From NCBI GenBank assembly GCA_026018925.1, contig JAKSZU010000016.1:35023377-35087376 (forward strand): a DNA stretch of 64,000 nt, read 5' to 3'. A program made the position numbers and the translations under genes. Positions 44,758 through 55,894 of this stretch are shown in pieces (position 1 is the stretch's first letter; every line of letters starts with the position of its first letter). This DNA is from Tupaia tana (lineage: Eukaryota > Chordata > Mammalia > Scandentia > Tupaiidae). A model generated the notes under the pieces. The model was not told the DNA's origin and did not search any database. It saw nothing but the letters and a program-made list of their open reading frames with translations.

Positions 44758-45165
44758 ATAGTATGGGGTTTAGAAAAATAGAGGATGAACCATGTTTCTT
44801 TTTTTAGTTTATGGATCTGTCCTATTTCCTCTGAACTTTATAGACACCCCTCTGCTTCCAGGCCAGATCTCTCTGGGACTAAAGTGTCTTTGTGTGGGTG
44901 GCTGTCCTTGGAGCCCAGTGTCCCCTAACCCCACAGAGCAGGCCCATTGGTTCCCACTGGCCCATCTGGGTCTGGCTTTGGGATTGGTCACTGATTTCTT
45001 ATCCCTTTTTTAAAATTTCATTTTTCTACAAATTTTATTAATCATACATTTAATTTAGAGACGTTCTGTCATCCTCTCATTCAGACTTCTCTTAGCAATG
45101 AGATTCATTCAAATAATGAATTCCCAGTACATGAATTCCTAGACCTGTGGTGGAAGTAATTCTCT
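44758..45165. other. Intergenic, unassigned
   Basis: Nothing recognised. Confidence 0.4.
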
Positions 45166-45437
45166 CTCTTTTTTTTTTTTTTTTTTGAGAGGTTTTTGTT
45201 ATAGGGTGCATGCGCTCGCCAGACAGACAGAGAGAGACATAGAAACAGAAAGCGAGAAATCACCCCCCAGGGGGGATGGCCACGCCACAATCCCTTCTCC
45301 TCCATTCTCCTCTCGGGATCTTGGGCACACACGCACACGCGCCCGGCGTGAGTTTTAAGCCACCAGGTCTGGGACGCGAACCACGGTCGACTACGTGGGA
45401 GTTCAGCGACATAGCCATTACGCTAACTGCTGGTTCC
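45166..45437 (-). mobile_element. tRNA-SINE family A, young
   Basis: Poly(T) at 45170-45186, CpG-rich middle (CACGCACACGCGCCCGGCG), ending CTGCTGGTTCCC. GTAATTCTCT occurs at both edges. Confidence 0.93.
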
Positions 45438-45522
45438 CTGTAATTCTCTTTTTATAACACAAACAAAAACAAAATGAAATAATGCACACACATTGCTTGG
45501 TCTCATCCACATTGGTAATAAT

Positions 45523-45545
45523 CTTTCTTTCTTTCTTCTTTCTTC

Positions 45546-45609
<64 letters not shown>

Positions 45610-45673
45610 TTTCTTTCCCCTTCCTTCCTTCCTTCCTTCCTTCCTTCCTTCCTTCCTTCCTTCCTTCCTTCCT
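45523..45673. repeat. (CTTT)n/(CCTT)n microsatellite
   Basis: About 75 bp of CTTT units followed by about 60 bp of CCTT units; it grew from the tail of the adjoining SINE. Confidence 0.95.
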
Positions 45674-45885
45674 TTCATATTTTGCCATAGGGCATGTGTA
45701 CTTACTGGAGAGAAACGTTGAGAGGCCAAGTGAGAACTCACCCCACAGTGGGGATGGCTACGCAGCAATCCCTTCTCCTCCATTCTTCTGGGATTTTTGG
45801 GTATGCATGCAAGGCACCAGGTGTGATTTTCAAGCTGCCAGTTCTGGGACTCGAACCATGCTCAGCCATGTGGGAGTTCACTGTC
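45674..45885 (-). mobile_element. tRNA-SINE family C/A-like, nested in L1M
   Basis: TTTTGCCATAGGGCATGTG start, GGATTTTTGGGTATGC, and a CCATGTGGGAGTTCA head end. Confidence 0.75.
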
Positions 45886-45909
45886 TTTATTTTGCTCTTA
45901 CTTTTTAAA

Positions 45910-46141
45910 CTAATTTGTACATCGAGAGATAGAGATGATAGAGATAGAGATAGAGATAGAGAGAGAGAGAGAGATTACTAGTAGGGTGGTCACACTGATC
46001 TACTCCCAGTCTCGGCCAGTCTGTATCAGGGCGTAAGTTCACGAGCCTGGCGTATACAGGGAGATCTCACAATGTGAACCTGGGACCTTCCCATGTGGAC
46101 CCAGCATCCAGCTGTATTACCACTGCACTACCATTTGGCTT
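45910..46141 (-). mobile_element. tRNA-SINE family D with (GATA)n/(GA)n
   Basis: A GATAGAGATAGA run, CCCAGTCTCGGCCAG, GAACCTGGGACCTTCCC, ending ACTACCATTTGGCTTC. Confidence 0.82.
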
Positions 46142-46947
46142 CATGTACTTACTCTTTTGGGATAGCTCATGTGGAAATACAATTCTGAGTTAATAGAACT
46201 TTCAGTGTGATTAAGATGTTATCCCACTGTCCTCTGGTTTGAATTGCTTCTGTGGTGATGTCCTGTATGTCAAAATGTTGTTTCTATTTTTATTGTTTGG
46301 CTTTCATTGCTCAATGTTTTGATATTCCCTTTGCCTTTGATGTCCTGCAGTTTTATTGCAATATTTTAATTTTTCCTGCATGTTGGGACTTATTGTGTTT
46401 CTTAAATTCAAGGATTTATTAACGAATCAATTTGGGAATGTTCTCAGTTACTATCTCTTTGATACGGACTCTCTGCATTCCCTCGTATTTCCCTTGGGTA
46501 GTCCTACTTGATGTATGTACCAAGTTGTGGTAGCTTTATAATGTGTCAAGTCTGCTAACTGAATTTTGCTTCCCAGAATTGTCTTCATTGAATGTTTTTT
46601 GGTAGAAATTGACCAGAAATCATGCGAAAAATTTATGTGAGATAGGAAAAGTTGAAGGAAGAAATGTGGGCCTAACTGCTGTCCACACCAGAAGGTGGAC
46701 CTAAACCAATGCAGTGGACTTCTTATTTTTCTCTACATATCTTAACTTCTCTTCCCTATTCCTCAGTTATTTTAGTATTTCATATTATTTACAGTAATTA
46801 TATTACATCTCAGTTCATTGATGATCTTTTTAACTCTTCTATTACATTGCATTGATTATCTTATTCTGAAGGTGTACATTTTCTTTATTTTATTTTTTAT
46901 TTCCTAAACTGTTATTTACTTTTAAAATCACTTTTCAAATCTGCTTT

Positions 46948-47221
46948 TTTTTTTTCTTTTTTCTTTTTTCTTTAGGGCATGTGTGCTCTCTGGGAAGAGA
47001 GAGAGAGAGGGAGAGAAAGAGAAAAGAGAAAAGAGAAAATCTACCCCCCGGGGGAGATGGTTATGTTGTGATTCCTTCTCCTCCATTTTCCTCATGGGAT
47101 TCTAGGCCTATAAGTACATGTGCCTGGCATGCTTTTCAAGCCACCCAGGTCCGGGACTTGAACTGCACAGTCAGCTCTCTGGGATCCTGACACATTACCT
47201 TCCATGCCACTGGCTGGCCCA
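46948..47221 (-). mobile_element. tRNA-SINE family C, nested in L1M
   Basis: TTTTTC runs, TTTAGGGCATGTGTGC, GGATCCTGACACATTACC head, ending CTGGCTGGCCC. CAAATCTG precedes and follows it. Confidence 0.8.
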
Positions 47222-47467
47222 GCCAAATCTGACTACTGTTAAAATTTGTGTCTTTGTTTTCTTGTGGTTTTGATCATCTTTTTTACACTGTTTTAATTTT
47301 AAAAAGTTTATTTTATAATTATTCCTATATTGGTCTTATTGTCCCAAATCCTTGGGGTTTCAGTCCTTCAGTTTTGTGTGTGAGCTGACTCTCATTCATG
47401 TTGGAGTGTTTCCTTGCACATTTATTAATTTGGATTGCCAGCTCCTTTATTTATTGATTCAGATTTT

Positions 47468-47697
47468 TAGAGAGATTTTTGCTATAGGGCACGTGTGTTC
47501 CCTGAGAGACAGACAAAGTGAAAAGTCACTCCCCAGGGAGGACTCCCCACAATCCCTTCTTCAGTCTCCTCTTGGAATTTTGGGCATCAATGCACACGTG
47601 CCCAGTGTGAATTTTAAGTCACTGAGTCCAGAACTCGAACTGTTGCCGACCTCGTGGAAGTCCAGCGGTGTAACCATTATGCCATCTGCTCATCCTA
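47468..47697 (-). mobile_element. tRNA-SINE family A, nested in L1M
   Basis: AGAGAGATTTTTGCTATAGGG start, CTCTTGGAATTTTGGGC, head ending GCCATCTGCTCATCC. Confidence 0.8.
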
Positions 47698-47969
47698 CCA
47701 GTTCTTCTTCAGAGCTACAGGAGTTTTGGTTGTAGAAATGCAGTACATTTACTTTTTCTAGTTGCCTTAGTGTTATAAGATGCTTAGGTCCAATTTTTAT
47801 GTTAGTTTCTCAGTTTCAGAGTCTCTGGGCCATGTGGATAGTGGTTAAACTCAAACCTTAAGCAAAAGGGGACACACTGGGGTTTGAATTTCTTGGATGA
47901 AGATTCTTTTTCTCTCAGAAACTAGACAGGGACAATTTTTCCTTATGTCAGTGGTGAATTTTCTTTTTC

Positions 47970-48236
47970 TTGTTTTTTTTTTTTTAATTTTTTTTTTTAT
48001 TTTATTTTAAAAATCTACCAGAGGGTACATGCACTTACAGGCGTGGGTAGCAAGAGAAAATGAAAAAGCAACTTTCATAGAGAATGGGCAGGCTACCCTT
48101 CTCCATTTCTCCTTTTGGAATTTTTGGACATGTAAGCGCATGCATGTTTTACAAGCTGCCAGATCCAGGACTCAAACCTGTGTAGTCGGCCATGTGTGAT
48201 CCAGCCACCTTAACCACCATGCCACCTGCTGGTTCA
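47970..48236 (-). mobile_element. tRNA-SINE family C
   Basis: T-rich tail, CTACCAGAGGGTACATGC, and GATCCAGCCACCTTAACCACC, ending CACCTGCTGGTTC. Confidence 0.78.
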
Positions 48237-48795
48237 GTAAATTTTTTTTTGAAGTCCACCATATCATGGAGGTTGTATTCCTGTAGAAGACTTTTTACAG
48301 AGATCTCAGTTTTAACAAATAACCTTGCTTGAATCAAGATCCTCTTCCCCTGGCCTTGTATAAATGATAAAATTAATGTCCGTGTATATCAGAACCAATA
48401 ATATTCCTCCAGGCAAAAGTAGCATCACTTTTTTTTTTTTTGGTATTTTTTGTTTTTGTATTTGTAACTTTTGTTTTTAATTCCTCATGTCCTTGTGTCA
48501 GAAGATAATTCCTCTGACTAGCTTAGAAATGTATTTTAAAATGATGAATTTTTATGTACTATAAAAAAAGGAGGTTTCAGGTTATCACAGTATATCATCT
48601 TGCCCAAGTCAAAAGTTCTTATAACTTTAGCATTCTATTATACCACAAGAGAGAGAAGGGGAGGGGGAACATGATGTTACAAAAGAAAACTTTCAGTTAT
48701 AGCTTCTGGTTGCTTGTTTCCCTCTGTCTCTCCTTCCTCCCTCCCTCCCTTCCTTCCTTTTTTCCCTCCCTTTCCTCCCTTCCTGCCTTCATCAG
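48237..48795. other. Intergenic, unassigned; (CCTT)n near 48730-48785
   Basis: No gene recognised; pyrimidine repeats only. Confidence 0.45.
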
Positions 48796-49385
48796 ATACA
48801 GTCAGTCCTCATTTTTTGCAGTGTTTGTATTGTAACTGGCTTGCTGGTTACAATTTGTAACTCTAAAATTAATTCTCACGGCACTGCTGTGCTCACTTAC
48901 AGATTAGCAAATGTGCAGAATGGTGAAAAGTTCGAGGGCTGTGTGTGCATTCCCAGATGAGGTCGAACCCTAGCTCTGCCTTCTCTCCTACTGTAAGCAA
49001 ATTACTGTCATTTATTTCGTGCATTCCTGTGCTTTCTCTTGGTGATTTTGTTGTTTGAAATGACTCCCAAGTGTAGCGCTGATGTGCTGTCCATTGTTAC
49101 TACGCACAAGAAGACTATGGTATGCCTTAGGCAGAAAATATGTGATAGATAGACTTTGTTCTGTTGGCCCTGAGTTCAATGTTAATTGACAATCAACATT
49201 TAAAAGGTGTCTTTTAACATAAACATGCATAAAATAAAGTTACGTATTGAGCAGTTGACAAAAATGTGACCAGAAATTTGTGAAAACCTTATTTGTAGGA
49301 GAAATGATGCTGTATTTGCTAATTCAAAATTCACAGCAACTTAATAGAGCAACTATTTCAAATAATGAGATAGATTATCTTCGAC
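48796..49385 (+). mobile_element. TcMar-Tigger element (Tigger1/2-like), internally deleted
   Basis: The left end ACAGTCAGTCCTCATTTTTTG is followed by the typical CACTTACAGATTAGCAAATG and CCCAGATGAGGTCGAACCC. The start of a decayed pogo-type transposase frame (ATGACTCCCAAG at about 49060) comes next, then a jump to the 3' terminal part (TGTGACCAGAAATTTGTG, GCTAATTCAAAATTCACAG). Dead, with stops and most of the transposase missing. Confidence 0.82.
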
Positions 49386-49389
49386 TTTC

Positions 49390-49449
<60 letters not shown>

Positions 49450-49722
49450 TTTTTGGAGAGGTTTTTGCTATAGGGAGTGAGCACTCGCCTGAAAGATAGA
49501 GAGACAGAGAGACAGAAAGCAAGAAATTCCCCCATCCCCCCCATCACACACACACCGCGGATGGCCACGCCACAATCTCTTCTCCTCCATTCTCCTTTTG
49601 GGATCTTGGGCACACATGCACATATGCCTGGCGTGAGTTTAAGCTACTGGGTTTGGGACTTGAACCATGGTCAACTACATGGGGAGTCCAGTGACATAGC
49701 CATTACACCAACTGCTGGTCCC
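49386..49722 (-). mobile_element. tRNA-SINE family A with (TTTC)n tail
   Basis: About 60 bp of TTTC units, then GGAGAGGTTTTTGCTATAGGG, body ending CTGCTGGTCCC. Confidence 0.9.
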
Positions 49723-49937
49723 ACTTCCTACTGAAGCTCGGACTCTGTTAGTTGTGCTTGTCCCTGGAGACTCAGTGGTGGATCAATCACAACCTTAAGC
49801 TGCTCATGATCCATTAGACAAATACTGAAATGGACAACCCTGAGCCTGCCAAAGGGCAACAGATGTACAGTCAGAGCAGACAGGACTGTGCTGGGTTTCA
49901 CTTTTTATTGATTGGTTGATTTATTGATTGTACATTA

Positions 49938-50366
49938 TCCCTGTAGGCAGTGGTTCCAACATCAGTTTTAGTAGTAGAGGGAATGAGTGGCGAAGATGAG
50001 TTGGTTGTATTTGAAAGAATTATTAGTTTGTGTGGCCACTACTATTGCCCATGTTATGCCTCTATGGAGTCCCCTGGCAGAACGTGTCAGCCTGGGTCTG
50101 TGTGGAAGGTACTATCCATTCTCTTGCTTTGTGCAGAAGTTTGGAAGAATTGCAGTTTCTTTTGCTACCAGAGAAAGCTTAGATCTTTTAAGTGGTTATG
50201 TTGGTATTAATCACTTTATCTACAAATCAGGTAAACAGACCATTGTGATTGGGCCCATGTCTGGGAAGGTGGTGAGTCAAACAGCCATGACATCCAAAAG
50301 GGTACATGTTCTTTCCTTACCCAGGAGAGAAACTGAAGCTTTTGATGCTTTCATCTGGCCCTGACA
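49938..50366 (+). pseudogene. Possible processed pseudogene or unknown open frame
   Basis: A 125-codon open frame at 49987-50364 overlaps an 86-codon frame at 49950-50210. Base composition differs from the flanks and there is no nearby SINE. I do not recognise the product; no splice signals or poly(A) prove a gene. One frame carries MPLWSPLAERVSLGLCG; a distant resemblance to transporter-type sequence is only a guess. Confidence 0.25.
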
Positions 50367-50640
50367 GAGACAGCTGCTAATTACTACTAATTATTAGTAA
50401 TAAAATCAGTCCCACATCCTGGGAGAAATGTGAGTCAAAGTGTGAATCTTCCTACCCAATATCCTAGAAAATTTCATGAGCTTAAAAGGGAATGGTGGGT
50501 AGGAGGGAAAAGGGATATAGAGGAGAAGGTGAGAATAGGCATGTCAGTTGACCTTTGGCAAAAAGATTGGAAGAAGAACGGAGCCTATTTGTCTCTCTGA
50601 CTTTCTGGGCTGTGACTTCATAATAGAGTTCTTTCCAATT
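50367..50640. other. Intergenic, unassigned
   Basis: Nothing recognised. Confidence 0.4.
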
Positions 50641-50856
50641 TCTCTCCATGAGAGAGACAGAGAGAGAGAAAGCATTTCCAACAGGAGGTCAACCCTTGCT
50701 GACACTGGGATCCACCCCCAGGACCCAGCAACCCAGGGTCATGGGCAAGTGGTATACCCTGTGTACTCAGGAAGGTCTCCAGTCTTGAACCAGGAACCTT
50801 CCTAAGTGGGACTGCCTCACAAAGTATTATCCTTGCTGCACTAGTGCCTGGCCCTG
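50641..50856 (-). mobile_element. tRNA-SINE family D
   Basis: CATGAGAGAGACAGAGAG, GGGATCCACCCCCAGG, TCTTGAACCAGGAACCTTCC, ending GCACTAGTGCCTGGCC. Confidence 0.8.
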
Positions 50857-50929
50857 ATGATTATTTACATATTTTGATATATGTAAAAATTGGAAGGCAT
50901 TGCAACAATGCCCCTCTTAAAAAAAGTCT

Positions 50930-51062
50930 CTTCATCTGTCAGTCTCACTAGAGTTTTGAGTTACTCGAGGACGCAGTATTTCTCTCTAAATCACGTCTGC
51001 TCTATACTTTTGTAGGCTAGTATAATGCCTGGCCTCTAGTATTTGCTCAACAAGTAAATATG
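50930..51062 (+). mobile_element. L2 LINE 3' end
   Basis: TAATGCCTGGCCTCTAGTA and TTGCTCAACAAGTAAAT match the L2 terminal segment in sense. Confidence 0.6.
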
Positions 51063-51265
51063 GCAATGAAAAGAACTTTAAAATACCTTGAATACAAAAC
51101 TTGCCCCTTGTGAGAACTGAATAAATTGGTGAAGCTAAGATGTTTGGTTTGAAGGGTGGAATTTTTGTAGGATGATTTGGAAGGCTATGCTAAATGATCC
51201 ATACCTCTAGGGTTGTATAATGAGAGTTCTAAGAGCTATCATCACTTATTAAAATTTCTTTCTTT

Positions 51266-51513
51266 GGGACCAGCAGTTGGCATAATGGCTATGTTGCTGG
51301 ACTCCCATGTAGTTGACTACGATTCGAGTCCCAGACCTGGTGGCTTAAACTCACGCCGGCTACATGTGTGTGCATGCCCAAGATCCCAAGAGGAGACTGG
51401 AGGAGAGGGGACTGAGGCATGGCTATCCCCCCTGAAGGGTGATTTCTCACTTTTTGTCTCTCTGTGTCTTTCTGGTGAGTGCACGTGCCCTATGGCAAAA
51501 ACTTCTCCAGAAA
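51266..51513 (+). mobile_element. tRNA-SINE family A
   Basis: GGGACCAGCAGTTGGCATAATGG head to AACTTCTCCAG. AAAATTTCTTTCTTT is seen on the left and AAAATTTTTCTTTT on the right. Confidence 0.9.
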
Positions 51514-51653
51514 GAAAAATTTTTCTTTTTCTTTTCCTTCCTTCCTTCTTCCTTCCTCCCTTCCTCTTCTTCTTTTTACTCTCTCTCCTTTCTTTCTCCC
51601 TTTCTTTCTCTCTTTCTCTTCCTTCCTTTTTCTTCAGTTTCTTTTTTATTTAT
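51514..51653. repeat. Pyrimidine-rich low-complexity tract
   Basis: (CTTT)n/(CCTT)n mixture, probably derived from the T-tail of the following family D SINE. Confidence 0.85.
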
Positions 51654-51815
51654 TTTTTCTTCTGAGAGAGAGGGAGAGAAAGAGCTATCCCCAATAAGAT
51701 CTTCATGCTGCAATCCACCCTGAGTCTCAACTGATCCAGATCATGGGCACACGTGTTCAGCATGCTCAGCAGCTTTGTCACGTGGGTGCGGTTACGTTAC
51801 CACTGCCTGAACCCA
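51654..51815 (-). mobile_element. tRNA-SINE family D, shortened
   Basis: TTCTGAGAGAGAGGGAG, GCTGCAATCCACCCTGAG, GGTTACGTTACCACTGCCTG. Parts of the middle are missing. Confidence 0.7.
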
Positions 51816-52147
51816 TTCATCACAGTCTTTCTCAGAAGAAACCAGCTATGGCTCTCCAGTTCTGGAATGGCCCGTACCATGCTGTCAGCCACATGTGGCT
51901 AATCAAACACTTGAATGGAGCTCATCTAAATTGAGAAGGGCTTTGACTGTAAAACACACTCTGAATTTCAAATATTTAGTACACAAGAAGGCAAAATACA
52001 TCTTTAATAATTATTTTAGATCCTTAATGGGTTAAAATAAAAATATTTTAGATGTATTTGGTTAAATAACATGTATTGGGTTAAATAGCATTAATTCAAA
52101 TTAATTTCACAGCTTTCTTTTCAACTCTTAAAGTTTGGCTTCTTTTT
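51816..52147. other. Intergenic, AT-rich, unassigned
   Basis: Nothing recognised. Confidence 0.4.
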
Positions 52148-52338
52148 AAAAAAATATATTTATATCTATATCTATATCTATCTATCTATCTATCTATTTA
52201 TCATTATTATTTAATTTGATGAGAGAAAAAGAGAGAAAGAGAGATAAAGTGAGAGAGCAAGCCACCAGGTCTGAGACTTGAACCATGGTAGGCCATGTGG
52301 GAGTCCAGCACCTTAACCATCACGCCACCTACCAGCCC
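52148..52338 (-). mobile_element. tRNA-SINE family B with (TATC)n
   Basis: A TATCTATC run at 52160-52198, a GTGGGAGTCCAGCACCTTAACC head, ending CCTACCAGCCCC. Confidence 0.85.
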
Positions 52339-52356
52339 CAAGTTTGGCTTCTTAAT

Positions 52357-52597
52357 GGGACCAGCAGATAGTGGTTACATTGTTGAAATCCCACATGGCT
52401 GACCATGGTTTGAGTCCTGGACCTGGTAGTTTGAAACTCACAGAAAGTGTGTGCATGTGTATGCCCAAAGAGGAGGGATTGCGGCATGGCCATCCCCTCT
52501 GGGGGGGATGCTTTCTCACTTTCTTTCTGTCTTTCCAGTGAGTGCACATGCCCTATGACATAAATCTCTCTCTAAAAATAAAAAAAATAAAAAAATT
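52357..52597 (+). mobile_element. tRNA-SINE family A
   Basis: GGGACCAGCAGATAGTGG head, CATAAATCTCTCTC and A-rich tail. TTGGCTTCTTAA / TTGGCTTTTTAA is the duplicated target. Confidence 0.88.
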
Positions 52598-52689
52598 GGC
52601 TTTTTAAGTCAAAGTCGCAAATAACATTAATATAGTCTATTTCTGCTGGACAGTGCACTTCGAGGTAATGTATTTGGGGAAGTCAAAAC

Positions 52690-52915
52690 TGTGCTGTGGA
52701 AAAATATGTTTTGAAATTAGGCAGGTTTATTTTTACAAGCTGGCTTTGCCACATTTCGAGGTGCATGATCTTTTCCAGTTACATAGGTTCTTTGGGACTC
52801 AGATTCCTCATCAGAAGTGAAGATAATTATACCCAGCACGTTGGGTTGAGGTGAGAATGACATGAGTTAATGTTTATTATTGCCTCACTGAGGTCCTGGC
52901 CTAAGAAAGGTGCTG
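52690..52915 (+). mobile_element. MIR SINE
   Basis: GGCTTTGCCACATTTCG, GACTCAGATTCCTCATCAG, GATAATTATACCCAGC and GAGTTAATG in MIR order. Confidence 0.75.
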
Positions 52916-53244
52916 ACCACGTACCAGCGTCCTTTCTCTCTTCTTGGCAACTGAAATAAAAGGTTTATTAACCAAACGATGCTACAGGGTATGGGAAAAT
53001 TCATCTCTTTAGACCCTTGCTGGCTTTGAATATCAATATTAGGAAAAGAGTTTCTCGTTTGTTCTAATTTCCTTTTCTTTGTATTAATGAGGTGAAAGAT
53101 TTTTCAGACCTTGTGGGTGGTAGCATAAAAGTTTCCTGAAATGATTTCATCAAGAATCTGCAAAAACATCAATTTATCCTTTTACCCAATAATTTATTTT
53201 TTGTTTGAACTTATTTTAGAAAGATAGTCAAAATTAAGAATGAA
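52916..53244. other. Intergenic, unassigned
   Basis: Nothing recognised. Confidence 0.4.
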
Positions 53245-53508
53245 GGGACCAGCAGTTAGCATAATGGCTATGTCGCTGGACTCCCACGTAGTCGACCGCG
53301 GTTCGAGTCCCGGACCCGGCGGCTTAAACTCACGCCGGGCGCATGTGCGTGCGTGCCCAAGATCCTGAGAGGAGAATGGAGGAGAAGGGATTGCGGCGTG
53401 GCCATCCCCCCTGGGGGGTGATTTCCTGCTTTCTATCTCTCTGTCTCTCTCTGTCTGTCTGGCGAGCGCACGCGCCCTATAGCAAAAACCTCTCCAAAAA
53501 AAGAAAAA
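53245..53508 (+). mobile_element. tRNA-SINE family A, one of the least decayed copies
   Basis: Keeps nearly all CpGs (GTCGACCGCGGTTCGAGTCC, GGCGAGCGCACGCGCCC). AAAATTAAGAA(T/C)GAA flanks both sides. Suggests recent mobility of the family. Confidence 0.95.
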
Positions 53509-53627
53509 AAAAATTAAGAACGAAGACACATGTTCAAGAATCTGGGATATGTCCGTACATCTTCATGTTTAAGATCATGTTCACATTGTTAACCTAAGTT
53601 AGAGTAGAATGTCCTTTATTTTTTGAA

Positions 53628-53868
53628 AATTTATTTATATTTTTTATGAGGGAGAGAGAGAGAGACAGGCAGGCAGACAGACAGACAAGTATACTCAACA
53701 GGGTCCACGTTTTGTAATCCTCCCCTGCCTTCTCATCCAGCCAGGAGCATTGGTGTGATTGCCCATGCCCACGTGCAGATTGACCTGGGAACCAAATCCC
53801 AATCCTCCATGTGCCTCCCAGCCTTGCAGAGCACTGTACCACTGCAGTAGCTGGGCTTGGAACAGTAT
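53628..53868 (-). mobile_element. tRNA-SINE family D
   Basis: TTTTATGAGGGAGAGAGAG, ACAGGCAGGCAGACAGACAG, GACCTGGGAACCAAATCCC, ending ACTGCAGTAGCTGGGC. Confidence 0.75.
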
Positions 53869-53871
53869 TTC

Positions 53872-54180
53872 TTTCTTTCTTTCTTTCTTTCTTTCTTTGT
53901 TTCTTTCTTTTTTCTATTTTTTTTTTTTTTTTTTTTTAAGAGAGGTGTTTTGCTCTAGGGTGCATGCACTCTCTGGAGAGACAGAGAGAGACAGAAAGTG
54001 AAAAATCACCCCCTAGAGGGGATGAGCATGCTGCAATCCCTTCTCCATTTTCCTACCAGCATTTTGGGCACACATGCACACATGCCCTGTGTAAATTTTA
54101 AGCTACCTGGCCAGAGACTCAAACTGCAGTCGACCACATGAGGGTCCAGCAGTGTAAAAACTATGCCATCTGCTGCTCTT
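53872..54180 (-). mobile_element. tRNA-SINE family A with (TTTC)n and poly(T)
   Basis: Long T-rich tail, AGAGAGGTGTTTTGCTC, body ending GCCATCTGCTGCTC. GGAACAGTATTTCT / GGAACGTTATTTCT are the target copies. Confidence 0.88.
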
Positions 54181-54948
54181 ATAGGAACGTTATTTCTAAC
54201 AGCCAAGAAATAAGAGCTGAGAAAGGAACTGTGTGGGCCCAGGGGGCAATGAGGGAGGTTCACCTGAATTAAGACTGGGTGACTGATGGCTCTTTGCTGT
54301 GATTTTCTGCGGTTTCATGTTGGGTCCTATCAGCATTTCTATTTTCATCCTCTCTCCCTCCGTATCTCTTCTCCTCTTACCACTACCCACATTAACCCGG
54401 TGATTTTTTAGTTTGTTGGGTAGAGGAGACCCTTCACTTTGAGTCTTTATGATCCTCTGAAATATTAGTTTTATCCCCTCCACTGTCTTTTACCCTGGGA
54501 TCCTTGGAAAGCAAAACCAGGCAGGCTTCTTGCTTATCTGCCTGTCCCATCCCTCCCTTGAGTGACTGACAACAGGCTAGCCCAACTGGTTGACTAGGAG
54601 ATGAGGTGAGAGAAGCATGCTGTCATGAGAAAAAACCAGCAACATTAGCATGTCAAAAATACTATCCCTCTGCATGCATTGCAAGAGGAGTAGCAGCAAG
54701 CCCTTTTTTCAGTCAACTCTGATTCTCTCTTCCTTAGAAATCCCATTTGGTTGCAGAAAAATTAGTTTATGTTTGCATCTGTGGTAAATAAATGCCCTGT
54801 AATTCAGAGGGAATATTATTTGGACAATGGGGTGATGTCATATAGAGAAAATTCTCTATCACTGAAACAGGATCTTTTTCTAGATCTTCATCCTCTAGAA
54901 AGAGCCTCAAGAGTAGCATTGGTTGAGCTTACTTACGACTGTGTGCTT
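54181..54948. other. Intergenic, unassigned
   Basis: No repeat named. Short open frames (for example 54769 onward) have no recognisable domain. Confidence 0.4.
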
Positions 54949-55006
54949 ACCACAGTCGCCTACATGGGAGTCCAGCGACATAGCCATTATGCTAATTGCT
55001 GGTCCC
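54949..55006 (-). mobile_element. Family A SINE, head-only fragment
   Basis: Only the tRNA-like part CACAGTCGCCTACATGGG to GCTAATTGCTGGTCCC. It lies inside an open frame, so that frame is partly SINE-derived. Confidence 0.75.
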
Positions 55007-55894
55007 TTGGTTTAGCTTTTCTATTACAAACACTTCAAACTCTGCTGTCTCTATCAAGAGAAGAAAGAAAAGGTCTAGATAGCAGGATAGTGAAACATGC
55101 ACAACTCATTTTATTTGAGAACACCATTAAGGCATTATAGGTATTCAGTGTCATGTACCTATGAACGAGGGAGAGCAACAGAGAGCCACTTGAAGTGCCA
55201 TGATAAACTGGAGCTTGACTTGAAGAGGCTGAGTAAGATGAAGAAGGCCCTGAAAATACCCCGCAGCAGCCAAATAAAGTGGGGGAGATTTCATCTGAAG
55301 AAGAGAAGCTGGAAGAGAAATGTGAGCCCATATTGGAAGGCCATAATTCAAATGAAAGGGAGGAATAGATTAAAAAAAATGTGATTCTAGTTAATGGGAA
55401 GTTTTTAGTAAATAAGAATTACAGAGAAACAGAATTTTCTTGCCATTTACTCTTCCTCCCCCACCAAACAAAAGCTGCAAGTTATCCTTGTCTTTGGAAG
55501 TGTACAAGGGTGGAAATGACCATCTCTAGGTTGTTGAAACTTTAGGGTTCTGTGGACTGTTCCTTCTTAGAGATGGGAGTAAAGGGAGACTGAAGAGATG
55601 GGATTTCAGGCTGCCTTCCATGCTGTAACTAGGGGTCTGACTTTTCCTTGTTTTATGTCCTGGGATTCTGCAAAAAATTTTGTTTGGAATATGGCTTTTA
55701 TTAAGTCAAATGAAATGAAATGAATTAAGCCAAATGAAACACACTGCTGTTTAAAGCCACAAGTCTGAAAATGCCATTGCTGAAAAGAGAATTGGGTCAA
55801 CGCAAGCTGAACATGGTAGTTGCTGAAGGTAGTGTGCGTGTGTGTGTGTTTGTGTGTGAGGGTGTGTAACTCTTGCTGAAGATCATAGTGGGAG
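55007..55894. other. Intergenic; possibly decayed coding-like segment at 55190-55360
   Basis: 55190-55360 is rich in Lys/Glu codons in two frames (for example LKRLSKMKKALKI and SSEEEKLEEKCEP), which may be a relic of a coiled-coil gene or simply purine-rich DNA. Not assignable. (GT)n near 55835-55860. Confidence 0.25.

Larger units (their letters stand above)
45886..47960 (-). mobile_element. Ancient L1M LINE, broken by four SINEs
   Basis: Pieces at 45886-45909, 46142-46610, 47222-47467 and about 47698-47960 read in L1M reverse-strand order: CTGTCTTTATTTTGCTC, CCACTGTCCTCTGGTTTG, GTTTTCTTGTGGTTTTGATC. Boundaries of the last piece are uncertain. Confidence 0.6.

Noticed and set aside
45493-45783. 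Long Lys/Glu/Arg or Phe/Leu/Ser repeat proteins
   Set aside because: Translations of the (CTTT)n/(CCTT)n microsatellite.
54769-55140. 123-codon open frame as a gene
   Set aside because: Its middle is a family A head fragment (54949-55006), there are no splice or promoter signals, and no domain is recognisable.
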